Of a stretch of 64,000 nt of DNA, positions 35,353 through 45,294 are shown one piece after another. A model generated the notes under the pieces. That model did no database searches, was not told where the DNA came from, and worked only from the letters and a program-made list of their open reading frames with translations. The position numbers were made by a program, and so were the translations under genes. Positions within the stretch are counted from its first letter, which is position 1, and the number at the start of each line of letters is the position of its first letter. Where the stretch lies: positions 90,077-154,076 of the forward strand of contig JAFOEY010000004.1 in NCBI GenBank assembly GCA_017387565.1, in the 5' to 3' direction. Origin of the DNA: Lachnospiraceae bacterium (GTDB lineage: Bacteria > Bacillota > Clostridia > Lachnospirales > Lachnospiraceae).

Positions 35353-36603
35353 CTAACACATCCTTACAACAACTGTCACCTTAAATTCATTTTCTTTTTG
35401 ATTGACAAATATATCACCGTTCATATTTGTCATTAACTGCCTGCATATGTATAGTCCCAATCCGCTTCCCGGCTTATTTTGGACATTGGAGCCTCGGTAA
35501 AAGCTGTCAAAGACTTTCATGATTTCCTCTGCCATCATACCTTCTCCGGTGTTGGAAACCATGATCAGACAACACCCTTGATCTCTTTCAAATGAAATGG
35601 TAATACGCTCACCATCTCCATATTTCAAGGCATTTTCCATGATATTTTGCAAAACTTCCAAAATTCTGTCTTCATCACCTTTTAGCAGACAGTTTTTGTA
35701 CTCCTGTATCTCTAATTTTGTTTTATGTAAACTAGTTTTATTTTCATATGTATCACGAAGTCTTTCGATAACATCAGCCAAATAGAAATCTTCTTCTTTC
35801 ACACTCAAGTCCAGAAATTCTTCTCTGGATGCAGAAACAATATCCGTCACATACTTTTCAATCTCATCTACTTTGTCATTGATGGTAACAGCCGCCTGCA
35901 TCCGCCGTTCTTCATCTTTATACAGGTTTTTGGACAATGCCTGGGCATTCAGCTTAATAACCGAAAGAGGCGTTTTGATATCATGTGTCAATGACAACAA
36001 AAGCAATTTCTTATCCCGGTGCATGGAAAGTTCCTTTTGCCTGCGATTCTCCAGATTTTCTCGGAGCATATTGATTCCCCAGATAAAACGACCGAAATAT
36101 TTTGTCTGTTCTTCCGGAATCTCTATTGCTAAATTTCCCTTTGCTAACTCATACGGAATTTGTTCCAATTCGTGAAATGGTCTGATGATTTTGTTATCCA
36201 TATAAAACAACACTATCAAAACCAACACCATGGCTATAATCATCACCATGTTACAGATTACTACTGTTTTTTTCATGTCATTCTTTCCCATATCATATTC
36301 AAACCGATACAACGAACCGTTAATTTCACGAATACAATAGTCATATTTACCTGTTGAAGTAATCTCCTCTTCACTCTCGCAATGTACGATTCTTTTGACA
36401 TAGTTACAGGTAGCTAACAGACTTTGTACATCCAATTCCATATCATGATTCTTTTCCATTTCTTTTTCCAAACGGAAGATTTCGACCATATAAGGTCTGC
36501 TGTCTTCACGATTTTGCTTTGAAAAAAGAAATATATTCATAACGGAAATGATTACCAGCATAATGAAAATTATGAAGACCGATTTTTTTCTATAACTCTG
36601 CAA
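35353..36603 (-). CDS. Sensor histidine kinase
   Basis: 416 residues. TM1 at ~8-28, a short extracellular segment (~29-110), TM2 at ~115-140, HAMP region (IIRPFHELEQIPYELAKGNL), HisKA with LSLTHDIKTPLSVIKLNAQ (His ~210; the H-box reads THDIKTPL) and an ATPase with GDGERITISFERD, VSNTGEGM and GSGLGLYICRQLM. It ends an apparent operon: permease, ATPase, response regulator, kinase. Such a set typically senses an antimicrobial or envelope insult and works on its own transporter, which is inference here. Confidence 0.92.
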   Translation of the reverse strand: MQSYRKKSVFIIFIMLVIISVMNIFLFSKQNREDSRPYMVEIFRLEKEMEKNHDMELDVQSLLATCNYVKRIVHCESEEEITSTGKYDYCIREINGSLYRFEYDMGKNDMKKTVVICNMVMIIAMVLVLIVLFYMDNKIIRPFHELEQIPYELAKGNLAIEIPEEQTKYFGRFIWGINMLRENLENRRQKELSMHRDKKLLLLSLTHDIKTPLSVIKLNAQALSKNLYKDEERRMQAAVTINDKVDEIEKYVTDIVSASREEFLDLSVKEEDFYLADVIERLRDTYENKTSLHKTKLEIQEYKNCLLKGDEDRILEVLQNIMENALKYGDGERITISFERDQGCCLIMVSNTGEGMMAEEIMKVFDSFYRGSNVQNKPGSGLGLYICRQLMTNMNGDIFVNQKENEFKVTVVVRMC

Positions 36604-36689
36604 CTGATTCTCCTATCGTATTTTTTTCTTTATACTTTCATATTTATCTTGCTCAAAACGCCTTTACATTAGCCATTTATACAATGGTT

Positions 36690-36739
36690 AACTCCTTGTT
36701 TTCTTCAATTGTGTTCCCACGAAATTGAAAAAAGGAGTT
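36690..36739. terminator. Imperfect hairpin between regulator and kinase genes
   Basis: AACTCCTTGTTTTCTTCAATT pairs with AATTGAAAAAAGGAGTT. The T-run follows only in the plus direction, so its use as a terminator for the minus-strand operon is uncertain. It could be a pausing or processing site within the operon. Confidence 0.4.
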
Positions 36740-36760
36740 TTTATTGATTTTTATTGTTTT

Positions 36761-37432
36761 CTAAGGCACAAATTTGTATCCGACACCCCAGACCGTCTGA
36801 AAATGCTGAGGGTTCTTAGGATCTTCTTCAAATTTAGAGCGCAACCACTTAATATGAACCGTCAACGTCTGTTGCTCAGATTCGCTGTCCATTCCCCAAA
36901 TTTCACGGAACAGATAGTCTTTATCCATGACTTTTCCCGGATTCTCCATCAACAAAAGCAACAACTCATATTCTTTAATTGTAACATCAACCTTCGTCCC
37001 TTTATAGTATACGGCTTTACCCTGTTTATCAATCTTAATATCTCCATAGCAAAGTTCATCCATGCCATATCTTCTTTTAAAAATACCATCGATTTTAGCA
37101 AGCAAAATATCAATATCATAGGGCTTTTCAATGTAATCATCCGCACCATTCAGAATACCGTTCAATTTATCTTCTTTTGTATCTTTTGCAGAAACAATGA
37201 TGACCGGCGTATTGCTTTCCTTGCGGATTTTATTCAGGATTACAAATCCGTCTTTTCCCGGCAGCATAATATCCAATATGACCAGTCTTGCCCCATATTT
37301 TTCAAAAAGACTGACTGCTTTTATCCCATCATTGGCAATTGTTACAATATATCCCTTATCCTTTAAAAAATCTGCCAAAAGAGTCGCGATATCCTTATCA
37401 TCTTCTACAATTAAAATATCTGTTTCCGTCAT
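36761..37432 (-). CDS. OmpR/PhoB-family response regulator
   Basis: 223 residues. The receiver (ILIVEDDKDIATLLADFL; LVILDIMLPGKDGFVIL with the phospho-Asp; SAKDTKED; Lys in YIEKPYD) and the winged-helix DNA-binding domain (~125-223, EYELLLLLMENPGKVMDKDY, ending VWGVGYKFVP) are complete. Start MTETDILIVE at 37432 is set by GAGGAAAAG. It sits between the ABC ATPase gene and the kinase gene. Partner: the kinase at 35353-36603. Confidence 0.94.
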   Translation of the reverse strand: MTETDILIVEDDKDIATLLADFLKDKGYIVTIANDGIKAVSLFEKYGARLVILDIMLPGKDGFVILNKIRKESNTPVIIVSAKDTKEDKLNGILNGADDYIEKPYDIDILLAKIDGIFKRRYGMDELCYGDIKIDKQGKAVYYKGTKVDVTIKEYELLLLLMENPGKVMDKDYLFREIWGMDSESEQQTLTVHIKWLRSKFEEDPKNPQHFQTVWGVGYKFVP

Positions 37433-37524
37433 GCGTTTCTTTTCCTCATTAATTAATAGTACGGAAGTTTTCCGGAAATTTCCATATAACCTGAGCAAAC
37501 AACTTTAAAATATTCATCTTATAT

Positions 37525-38292
37525 TTACCAACCAAGCTCCAAGAGCCAGTTATTGACCGCTCTCTCCCTGTCACGAATTTGGTCAGGCGATGTCATTTTT
37601 CCAAGTTCAAATTCTCCCTTGATATTACCGTCCACGATATACAAAACTTTTTGACACTTGGCCGCAACCTTCGAATCGTGTGTTACCATCATAATTGTAG
37701 TGCCCTCATTATTAATTTTCAAGAGTTCATCCAAAACCTCTTCGGAAGAGGAACGATTTAATGCCCCTGTCGGCTCATCTGCAAAAATCACTTTGGGATG
37801 ATTGATCAAACTTCGACAAATACAGGCTCTTTGCAACTGTCCGCCGGAAACTTCGTGAATGTCATTATCTGCAATTTCAATAATTCCAAGTTTCCGCATA
37901 ATATCCTGACCGCGCTTTGTGATTTCTTCCTTCGTTTCTTTCCGTTTGTTACTCTGCATGGCCGGCAACACGATGTTATCCAAAATCGTAAGATTTTTTA
38001 ACATATACATCTGCTGAAAAATAAAGCCCATGTCATCTAATCTCAGCTTTGCCAGTTCCTTACTGCTAAGCTTTGTAATATCCTTTCCATCGAAAAGAAT
38101 TTCACCACTGGTGGCATCATCCATTCCGGACACCGAATATAGCAAAGTGGATTTTCCGGAACCGGACGGTCCCATAATCGCTATCATATCGCCTTTCTTT
38201 ACTTCAAAATTCACATTTCTCAATACATTATTCTGTCTTTTTTCAACAATATATGTTTTGCAAAGATCACTTACTTTTATCATCGTTTCCAT
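37525..38292 (-). CDS. ABC transporter ATP-binding protein (MacB/LolD type)
   Basis: 255 residues. Walker A GPSGSGKSTLLY, Q-loop FIFQQMYML, signature VSGGQLQRACICRSL, Walker B VIFADEPTGALNRSS and switch His in VTHDSK are present. It follows the permease gene by 44 bp. The ATPase class (LolD/MacB-like, with FtsX-type permeases) is that of mechanotransmission or peptide-resistance transporters. GGAG precedes the ATG. Confidence 0.95.
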   Translation of the reverse strand: METMIKVSDLCKTYIVEKRQNNVLRNVNFEVKKGDMIAIMGPSGSGKSTLLYSVSGMDDATSGEILFDGKDITKLSSKELAKLRLDDMGFIFQQMYMLKNLTILDNIVLPAMQSNKRKETKEEITKRGQDIMRKLGIIEIADNDIHEVSGGQLQRACICRSLINHPKVIFADEPTGALNRSSSEEVLDELLKINNEGTTIMMVTHDSKVAAKCQKVLYIVDGNIKGEFELGKMTSPDQIRDRERAVNNWLLELGW

Positions 38293-38336
38293 TGAGTTCG
38301 TCTCCTTTTTTCAACTTTTAATAGTCAACATTTTTT

Positions 38337-40700
38337 TTATTCGATACCTGCTGTATCTCTGCAGCGAATGGTTCTTGTATACAATGCAGTCAAACCGGCT
38401 GCAAGGATGGTTACCGCTAAAATAATTCCGGGGAAGAGTAAACAAATCTGAAACAGATTGTACTCAAAACTCACCGAATTCATCCCCATCATTCCAAAGA
38501 TCGGAGTGATTGCCAGATTTGTTACCGGCACAGACAGGATGACACCCAGAAATACTGCCGAAATACTGACAATTACAAAACGCATCACATGCCATTTGAC
38601 AATATCGTTATCAGAAAAGCCAATTGCTTTTAGGATTGCAATTTCACCTTTTTCATCCGAGATAAAAGACCTCTCCATTAAGATGGCAACAAGAATTACC
38701 ACAATGATTGTAATAATAAGTAGCAAATACTCCACCCCCTGCATGGTATCCACAACGCCAACACAATCCTCTGTATATTCAGCCGCATTAAAAACTTCAT
38801 CGCAGTCAAAGATATCCTTCATTTCTTCCACTCTCTCATCAATAACCTGCTGTGTCGGATGATCTGTAAAATCAATTTGGAAGGACAGCATGGAAGAACT
38901 GTCTCCGGCATTTGTCATAACATCTTCATGAAGTCTGATGATTTCCCCCATCTGATTCATACTTTCAAAATATGCCGTGATCAGATAGTCATCTGTCTGA
39001 TCCCCAATCGTAATTTTTAAGGTATCACCGATTTTTGCACCAATCTTTTGGGAAATCTGCTCCGTAATTGCAATTTCATGTTCATTCTGCGGTGCTTCCC
39101 CTTCATAATACACATAATCGGTTGTTTGGGTACGATACCCCTGCTGAAATCCCAATTTATATATTTCACCATCAAATTCCACTTTATATTTAAACTGCAT
39201 CTCTACACTGGCTTTTGCGGGAATATCATGCTCAGCAAGCTCAGCCTCTATCTCATCCAAAGTATCGTACACCGTATCTTTCCCATTTCCACTCATACCG
39301 CTCATGGCTTTATATACATTGGTATAGTAAGCATCACTCGGCTTTCCGAACGTATAAACCAGCCGGTCACTCTTTAAGGTTTCTGTCGTGTTCACACACA
39401 TGAATACCAGAATCGAGCAGATGGTAAATGCAAGAACAATGGTCAAATATCTTTTGGGATTACTCAAAATATCATTTATTGCCAGATAGGTGGTTGCATG
39501 CAGCTTACTCTTTGTCATCCGATATCCGTTTTTCTTTTTAAAGCGTTCACCGCTTTGTCCACTCCGAATGGCATCAATCGGCGAGTATTTTCTTATTTTT
39601 CCGGTACAAAAATACGCATACCAGACAATCAACAGCACAACTACCAAAACACTGCAGATATTGATTATAATGCCTTTGTCATTTCCCAATACCATATTTT
39701 CGCTGACGGACTTCATCATGATATTTCCGAAAGGAATACTTCCAAACAGTCCGAGAATTGCTCCAAATATTGCAATGGCCAGATATTTGACCACATAAAT
39801 ACTGCGGATTTTTGTATCGGTAATACCGATGGCTTTCATAACGCCAATTTCACGGAATTCTTCATTTAACGTAAAAGTAATGGTAAATTTCAATACCACA
39901 AACGCTACAATTATCAGACAGATGCTGACTACAATCAGTAAGCCTGCGATAACCATATCCATGACATAGCACATACGGATTAGGGAAATAGAGCCCTCAA
40001 ATGCAATTCCGTCTATTTCACTTAGCACGGATGATAAAGCTTTTTCATCGCTTGTGGTAATATAACAAACCTCTCCTCTGTAATATTCTCTCAACAATTC
40101 ATCTGCCTCAAGCAGTTCGTAATCTTCACGGCTGATTAAAAATCTCGGATTCCCCATAAAAGCAGATCCTAACATTGCATCTTTCAGACGTCCCGCAATT
40201 TCCCATGTTACTTTTACATTCCCATGTTCAACACTTATAGTATCTCCGACTTTCAAATCATTTTCTTTCATAAATCCGCCGGTTATGTAAACCTTTCCGT
40301 TTTCCACCGTCGATACCTCTTGATTATTTTCATCAAAAAAGTTTTCCTGCGCATCATCTAAACTTTGGATGAGTGCAGAATTCCGAACCTGCACCTTTTT
40401 TCCATTTGCCTTGAAATTGTCCTGCGAACCGAATATCACGGTTTCGATTCTGTACTCCTGCACACAGTCTTCCTTTGAAAGAACCTCATCCAGATTGCCA
40501 ACTACATTTTGTCCCATGGTAATCAAATCATAATTACCGATATTTGCCTTTTCAAAGAAATATCCGGTACCATTTATGACCGTTATAATGTTGTTCACAC
40601 TGCTGGCCACAAACATGGATGCCAGGATAACAAACATTAAAATGATGATGTTCATCGTCTTTTTGCGTTTTAAATCCTTTTTTAAAATATTTTTTATCAT
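38337..40700 (-). CDS. ABC transporter permease with two FtsX domains
   Basis: 787 residues. N-terminal TM (~18-38), an extracellular lobe (~45-235), three helices with the first FtsX domain (~235-370), a central helix and second extracellular lobe (~410-610), and a second FtsX domain with helices to the C-terminus. This duplicated layout differs from BceB permeases (~650 residues, one large extracellular domain), so a Bce assignment is not justified. It is the first gene of the permease-ATPase-regulator-kinase unit. Substrate unknown; export or defence against membrane-active compounds is inferred. Confidence 0.9.
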   Translation of the reverse strand: MIKNILKKDLKRKKTMNIIILMFVILASMFVASSVNNIITVINGTGYFFEKANIGNYDLITMGQNVVGNLDEVLSKEDCVQEYRIETVIFGSQDNFKANGKKVQVRNSALIQSLDDAQENFFDENNQEVSTVENGKVYITGGFMKENDLKVGDTISVEHGNVKVTWEIAGRLKDAMLGSAFMGNPRFLISREDYELLEADELLREYYRGEVCYITTSDEKALSSVLSEIDGIAFEGSISLIRMCYVMDMVIAGLLIVVSICLIIVAFVVLKFTITFTLNEEFREIGVMKAIGITDTKIRSIYVVKYLAIAIFGAILGLFGSIPFGNIMMKSVSENMVLGNDKGIIINICSVLVVVLLIVWYAYFCTGKIRKYSPIDAIRSGQSGERFKKKNGYRMTKSKLHATTYLAINDILSNPKRYLTIVLAFTICSILVFMCVNTTETLKSDRLVYTFGKPSDAYYTNVYKAMSGMSGNGKDTVYDTLDEIEAELAEHDIPAKASVEMQFKYKVEFDGEIYKLGFQQGYRTQTTDYVYYEGEAPQNEHEIAITEQISQKIGAKIGDTLKITIGDQTDDYLITAYFESMNQMGEIIRLHEDVMTNAGDSSSMLSFQIDFTDHPTQQVIDERVEEMKDIFDCDEVFNAAEYTEDCVGVVDTMQGVEYLLLIITIIVVILVAILMERSFISDEKGEIAILKAIGFSDNDIVKWHVMRFVIVSISAVFLGVILSVPVTNLAITPIFGMMGMNSVSFEYNLFQICLLFPGIILAVTILAAGLTALYTRTIRCRDTAGIE

Positions 40701-40844
40701 TGCATTTCTCCTGACTTCTGGTTTTCACCAAAAAATAATCAGCATTGGACATCGGCCTCATGCCCTCATGCTGATTATACAATACGAAATAAATTATTAA
40801 AGAATCCTTAAATACATTTAATGATGTTGGATTTTCAACTTTTA

Positions 40845-41357
40845 TCAAAAATCTCCGGGAGATACTACAAGTGTAACCCTCCGTACTTTTCTTCCCTCTT
40901 CTGAGGTATTCATCATATATTTCTGCAACAGTTTTCCATACTCCAATGCGAATTCCGTCATTTCCGCATCCGTCAACATCAAAGAAGCAGAACCGATCGT
41001 CAGCATATCTCTTTGCGGATCGGGATCTTCTTTTGCAAAATAACGGTGAAACTCTCCCTGCAGCCCCATCAATGCCTGTTGGACAAGCTGATTGACTTCT
41101 TCTTTCGAATCACATGACTGATCTGCCTCTTTCATACAAAAAGTTCTCTCTACAGATCCCCTCTTATTTTCTTCTCGTACCACCTGTATGACACCGGCAT
41201 CCAAAAGTACCTTGATATGTCGATACAGACTTGCCCTCGGTACATCGGAAAGGATTTTCCCAATCTCAGAAGAAGTCGCCTCCCCCTTTCCGATAATAAC
41301 CTGAAGAATTCTCTGACGAACAGAATTCATACAGGCATCCATGTAATCCTTTTTCAT
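40845..41357 (-). CDS. Winged-helix regulator (ArsR/MarR-like)
   Basis: 170 residues. N-terminal winged helix (~8-75: RQRILQVIIGKGEATSSEIG, VPRASLYRHIKVLLDAGVIQ), then a helical region (~85-160) that probably dimerises. The 'IsxxLxxhxxxLxxaGlv' rhythm is typical of ArsR-like repressors, here without metal-binding Cys pairs. It lies 57 bp below the CPBP protease gene and would share its promoter, where three copies of a TCTCATTTTTGAGA palindrome occur. I infer that this regulator binds those sites and represses both genes. Confidence 0.82.
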   Translation of the reverse strand: MKKDYMDACMNSVRQRILQVIIGKGEATSSEIGKILSDVPRASLYRHIKVLLDAGVIQVVREENKRGSVERTFCMKEADQSCDSKEEVNQLVQQALMGLQGEFHRYFAKEDPDPQRDMLTIGSASLMLTDAEMTEFALEYGKLLQKYMMNTSEEGRKVRRVTLVVSPGDF

Positions 41358-41414
41358 ATCATTCTCTTCCTTTAGCTTTAAAGTCAGCCGGAATTTCTTT
41401 TTCAGACATCCCCT

Positions 41415-42185
41415 TTAAAGCACACATAATAATATTAATTTAGAAACCAAATGCAATCCAAAATGTCCCAGCATTGCATACTGAATTCCATATTTACGAT
41501 ACCAACGGCCAAAAAACAGACCAAATCCACCGTTCAATAAGAAACAACGAAACAGAATCAGACCGTTTATTTTCCCAAAGAACATTTGCGTAGCCGGCAG
41601 ATGTCCGATTGCAAACATAAAAGCCGCCGCTACATTTGCAGTAATAAAAATCCAAGCCGGAATGTCTGCTTTTTCTTTTTTGCGGGCAAAAATCATGACC
41701 AGAACAAATGCAATCAGGCTCATCAAAAACCAACGCATTAATACTTCTTCAATCACACCGCCATATGTCAGTGAAGCGATAAAATACGCTAAACTAATCC
41801 CTTTTTCATAATCCTGCGCGACCTCGGGAATCATGCTTCCAAAGATAAAATAGTCCGATGCAAAAAGAACACCAAGTACCAAAATGGCCGGCACAACTTT
41901 TTTTAAGACATTTATTTCAAATTTAAATGGTTTTATAAGCCCCAGCCGATCTACCAGAAAATAGCCCACAATCCATGCTACCATGGCATAGACAACTGAC
42001 TGCATCGTGGCAACCGCAACTAAAGCTTCCTTGCTTCCAAGCTGCGCTATAGCAGTTTCCATCGTCTCCGGATCCGTATGCTGCAACATATAAAGACCGG
42101 TTGTGATTCCACCGACTATCGCAATCGGCAGGATACAAAGAGCAGACAATAAAATTGATTTCCATTTCACCATATACTTATTCAT
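41415..42185 (-). CDS. CPBP family intramembrane metalloprotease (CAAX-like)
   Basis: 256 residues with about seven helices. Motifs EEVLMRWF (EExxxR) and FMFAIGH (FxxxH), plus HFGLHLVSK, are the three catalytic signatures of the CPBP/Abi family. Members process membrane peptides, such as bacteriocin immunity proteins or prenylated proteins. The start at 42185 follows GGAGG; the longer reading to 42212 has no ribosome binding site. It is the first gene in a unit with the winged-helix regulator and lies directly behind the triple operator. Target unknown. Confidence 0.87.
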   Translation of the reverse strand: MNKYMVKWKSILLSALCILPIAIVGGITTGLYMLQHTDPETMETAIAQLGSKEALVAVATMQSVVYAMVAWIVGYFLVDRLGLIKPFKFEINVLKKVVPAILVLGVLFASDYFIFGSMIPEVAQDYEKGISLAYFIASLTYGGVIEEVLMRWFLMSLIAFVLVMIFARKKEKADIPAWIFITANVAAAFMFAIGHLPATQMFFGKINGLILFRCFLLNGGFGLFFGRWYRKYGIQYAMLGHFGLHLVSKLILLCVL

Positions 42186-42206
42186 ACTGTTTCCTCCATC
42201 TTTTAA

Positions 42207-42284
42207 TCTCATTTTTGAGACTGGTTATTTTTAGATTAGTCTCATTTTTGAGATTTGTCAAGATGAATAGTCTCACTTTTGAGA
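42207..42284 (-). promoter_or_regulatory. Three palindromic operators
   Basis: TCTCATTTTTGAGA at 42207-42220 and 42240-42253, and TCTCACTTTTGAGA at 42271-42284, spaced 33 and 31 bp apart. The middle copy fills the spacer between the -35 and -10 hexamers. Near-equal spacing places all three on about the same face of the helix. Confidence 0.85.
42233..42261 (-). promoter_or_regulatory. Promoter of the CPBP-regulator unit
   Basis: TTGACA at 42261-42256, then 17 bp, then TAATCT at 42238-42233 on the minus strand. The start codon is about 48 bp downstream. A repressor bound to the middle operator would block the polymerase directly. Confidence 0.8.
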
Positions 42285-42307
42285 TTCATGTGTCGTCCTT
42301 ACAGATA

Positions 42308-42424
42308 ATTATATATATTTACCGCCTCATTCTTAGGCTTTTTGTCTTTCTAAGCGACATGCTCACAAAGTATTCATTAAATGCCCGGTTTCAAAACTCA
42401 GACTACGTGGACGATGCGCTATAA
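42308..42424. repeat. Decayed half of a family B element
   Basis: TTGTCTTTCTAAGCGACATG, then GCTCACAAAGTATTCATTAA and CCGGTTTCAAAACTCAGACT match the 5' arm and loop of family B. The 3' arm is replaced by other sequence. It lies directly before a family A copy. Confidence 0.75.
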
Positions 42425-42477
42425 ATCACGAGAACAACAAGTAAGAAACAGCAAAAGTATTCGACGGATCAATTATT

Positions 42478-42664
42478 ATGATGTTGGGGTCAAAAAGTAT
42501 TTTGACCCCATGATACCAACGGATTGCTACGCACTTTGTGCTCTCGCAATCCTAAAACATTCGAAATCCGCCCTGATCGGGCTACTTTCTCATGTTTTGT
42601 GGGTCCCAAAGTCATACTTTTTCATGCGAGCATGAAAAGTATGACCATTTGACCCTGGTATCAT
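42478..42664 (+). repeat. Family A dispersed element, full copy 2 (187 bp)
   Basis: Nearly identical to 11309-11495, and of the same length. The ends are ATGATGTTGGGGTCAAAAAG and CCATTTGACCCTGGTATCAT. It ends just before the stop codon of the AI-2E exporter gene (stop at 42666). Together with the operator region and the decayed family B piece it accounts for the 480-bp gap. Confidence 0.92.
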
Positions 42665-42665
42665 A

Positions 42666-43787
42666 TTATATTTTTATATTTTTTCTGTTGATTCGCTTGT
42701 ATACACTCTCCCGAAGCAATGTATAGAATACAGCCACCAGGGGAATAAAGAAAATCATTCCCAACAATCCAAACAGTTTTCCGCCGATAATAACTGCCAT
42801 CAAGGTCCACAATGGTGAAAGACCTACCGAACTGCCGACAACATGCGGATAAATAAACTGGTTTTCAATAAATTGTACAACCTGATAAACGATGAAACAC
42901 ACAATCGCCTGTATCGGATTGATAATCAAAGTCAATAAAACGACAATGCCACAAGAGAAAAAGGCTCCAATGTAGGGAATAAACGAACATACGGCCGTAA
43001 GCATGGCAACCAGACCTGCATAAGGCAACCGGAAAATCAGGAAGGCAATAAACATTAAAGTTCCCAAAATCAGTGCTTCCACAAACTGACCGGATAAGAA
43101 CTTCGTGTATACCGCACGAATCAGACCTGCAACATAAATAATTTTATCCGCTATTTCTTTTTTCAGATATGCATATAATACTTTTTTTGTATGTCGTTCC
43201 AAATCCTTTCTGCTTACCAGAACATAAAACATGACAACGATTGAAATAGCTCCCGTGGTAATCACGGAAATTGTAGAAGCCGCGGTTCCTGCGAGTTTAT
43301 CAATCACAACTCCCGCTCCGCTTAAAAACTTCGTAACAATATTTGCTAAATTCAGATTTTCCAGCCAATCCGTTACCGGTGTCGTATCAATGTTGTAACT
43401 TCTCAATACAGCTGCCCATTCCGGCCATTTTTCTTTTAACATATAGCCTATACTTTTGACCGAATCAACAATTTGCGGAATAGCGACTGTTCCGACCAGA
43501 ACACCCACAAGAATAATCAGGCAAATGGTTAAAATAAGGCTCAGAAAATCCACAACCTTATCACTCGGCTTAAGCCTTGTGCGTGAAAAAGCTTTTATCA
43601 GAATTCTTTTGATCCCGTTCATCGGAACAGACAATATAAAAGCAAGAATCACGCCAATCAAAAGCGGAAAGAAAATCCCTACTATATTTTCCAAAAAGGA
43701 AAGGACCTCTTTCAAATTCATAACGGCAGCAAACAGAATAATCCCGAATGCAACCAATAAAAAATTCTGTTTCATTTTCTTATCCAT
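42666..43787 (-). CDS. AI-2E family transporter (putative permease)
   Basis: 373 residues with about eight helices in the AI-2E exporter (TqsA/YdiK) layout. N-terminal paired helices (~10-75), a cytosolic-facing amphipathic region (~105-160, SVKSIGYMLKEKWPEWAAVL), and the conserved GALMFIAF-type and PYIGAFFSCG segments, ending in VIGGKLFGLLGMIFFIPLVA. Homologues export autoinducers or act in ion exchange; which applies here is unknown. AAGGGGTG before the ATG at 43787 sets the start. Single gene. Confidence 0.9.
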   Translation of the reverse strand: MDKKMKQNFLLVAFGIILFAAVMNLKEVLSFLENIVGIFFPLLIGVILAFILSVPMNGIKRILIKAFSRTRLKPSDKVVDFLSLILTICLIILVGVLVGTVAIPQIVDSVKSIGYMLKEKWPEWAAVLRSYNIDTTPVTDWLENLNLANIVTKFLSGAGVVIDKLAGTAASTISVITTGAISIVVMFYVLVSRKDLERHTKKVLYAYLKKEIADKIIYVAGLIRAVYTKFLSGQFVEALILGTLMFIAFLIFRLPYAGLVAMLTAVCSFIPYIGAFFSCGIVVLLTLIINPIQAIVCFIVYQVVQFIENQFIYPHVVGSSVGLSPLWTLMAVIIGGKLFGLLGMIFFIPLVAVFYTLLRESVYKRINRKNIKI

Positions 43788-43938
43788 AAAAACACCCCTT
43801 GTTTGCAATCATATTCTGATAATAGCACGTTATCTTCTATATGACAAATCACTAAAGTATTGATGCAAAAATTACCGTACTATTAATGCAAACAAGCTGC
43901 TGAAAAATGATGAAAATGCAATAATAACGTCCTTCTCC

Positions 43939-45294
43939 TTAGCACGATACCGCAGGCTCCAAGCTTTGCATCCATTTTCTTTTGGAAAACACAACAATCG
44001 ATATAATAAAACGGATGCATTCTTCCATAGAAAGAATGAAATAAACATACGGAATAGAAAGATTCAAAACAAATGCCGCAAATAATCCTAACCAGACACC
44101 AAATCCCCATGTTCCAATCAGATCTATGAACATGACATATTTGGTCTTTCCGCCGCTTCGCATAATTCCACCACCTAAAATCATATTTACCACTTTGAAT
44201 GGTGCAATCAGGGCATAAGCAACCATAATCTGACTTGTCAATTGCTTCACATTGGAATCTACCTGATAAATTTCAACATAGACAGATCTGGTCAAAATGA
44301 TCACGACAGATAATATGGCAGCACCGGCAATTCCATATAAAATCAACTTTTTGGATGCCTGATAAGCCTCTTCATATTCCTTATTTCCAAGCCTCTTTCC
44401 AACGATGATTCCTGCTGCCTGAGACAGCCCGCAAAGAGCTCCGATCATCAATCCCTGTATGGGATTTAGCAGTGTCATGGCAGCACTGGCATCCGTTCCC
44501 ATATGTCCGTAAATCATGGCATATACATTTTCACCAAAACTCCACAATACTTCACATATCAATATAGGAAACAACATGGCTCCATACTGCTTCCAGTTAA
44601 ACCGGGAATACATGTTTTTTTCTTTGATAGACAAAGACAATGTATTCGTCAGTTTCCGAATCATAAAAAGCATAATCAGGAAATTAGAAAACTGTGCAAT
44701 CACGGTTGCAATCGCTGCACCATTTGCTCCCATTGCAGGAATCCCGCATTTTCCGAATATCAGCACATAATTCAATCCGGTATTGATGATTGCCGAAACG
44801 ATGCTGGCATATAAAGGAATTCGCGCTTTTTCCATACAACGAAACAACGTGGAAAGCAGGGTGGCTCCTGCCATAGGAAGAAAGGTTCCTGCTATAATCG
44901 CAAGGTAAGCAGCAGCTACCTGCCTTGTTGCATGATCCTGCGTATAAAGCCCCATAACAGTTGTCGGTAACAAAATGGACAATACTGTAAAAAGCCCCGC
45001 AATCACAAGAGAAAACAACATATTAATATAAAAACTTCTTCTGACTTCCGGACTGTTTTTCTGTCCCAGATACTGCGAAATCATAATACCCGCAACCGCT
45101 CCTATGGCGGCAACCACAACCGAAGCAATACTTGAAAATTTACCGGCCAGTCCAACACCGGCAACACTGACATTGCCAAGCTGTCCAATCATAATCTGAT
45201 CCACAATACCAAAAGAAGCCTGAAGCATAGACTGCAAAGCTACCGGAAATGCCAGATTTAATACAGAAATAAAAAAAGACGATTTATGTTTCAT
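43939..45294 (-). CDS. MATE family efflux transporter
   Basis: 451 residues with twelve helices. Opening MKHKSSFFISVLNLAFPVAL, then SMLQASFGIVDQIMIGQLGN, typical of MATE (NorM/DinF-type) exporters that swap drugs or metabolites against Na+ or H+. GGAGGTG is 6 nt before the ATG at 45294. The gene stands alone, with the family B hairpin upstream. Substrate cannot be predicted. Confidence 0.93.
   Translation of the reverse strand: MKHKSSFFISVLNLAFPVALQSMLQASFGIVDQIMIGQLGNVSVAGVGLAGKFSSIASVVVAAIGAVAGIMISQYLGQKNSPEVRRSFYINMLFSLVIAGLFTVLSILLPTTVMGLYTQDHATRQVAAAYLAIIAGTFLPMAGATLLSTLFRCMEKARIPLYASIVSAIINTGLNYVLIFGKCGIPAMGANGAAIATVIAQFSNFLIMLFMIRKLTNTLSLSIKEKNMYSRFNWKQYGAMLFPILICEVLWSFGENVYAMIYGHMGTDASAAMTLLNPIQGLMIGALCGLSQAAGIIVGKRLGNKEYEEAYQASKKLILYGIAGAAILSVVIILTRSVYVEIYQVDSNVKQLTSQIMVAYALIAPFKVVNMILGGGIMRSGGKTKYVMFIDLIGTWGFGVWLGLFAAFVLNLSIPYVYFILSMEECIRFIISIVVFSKRKWMQSLEPAVSC

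Noticed and set aside
38337-40700. BceB-type bacitracin-resistance permease
   Set aside because: The duplicated FtsX layout with two extracellular lobes differs from the BceB architecture; only a general MacB/FtsX class can be supported.
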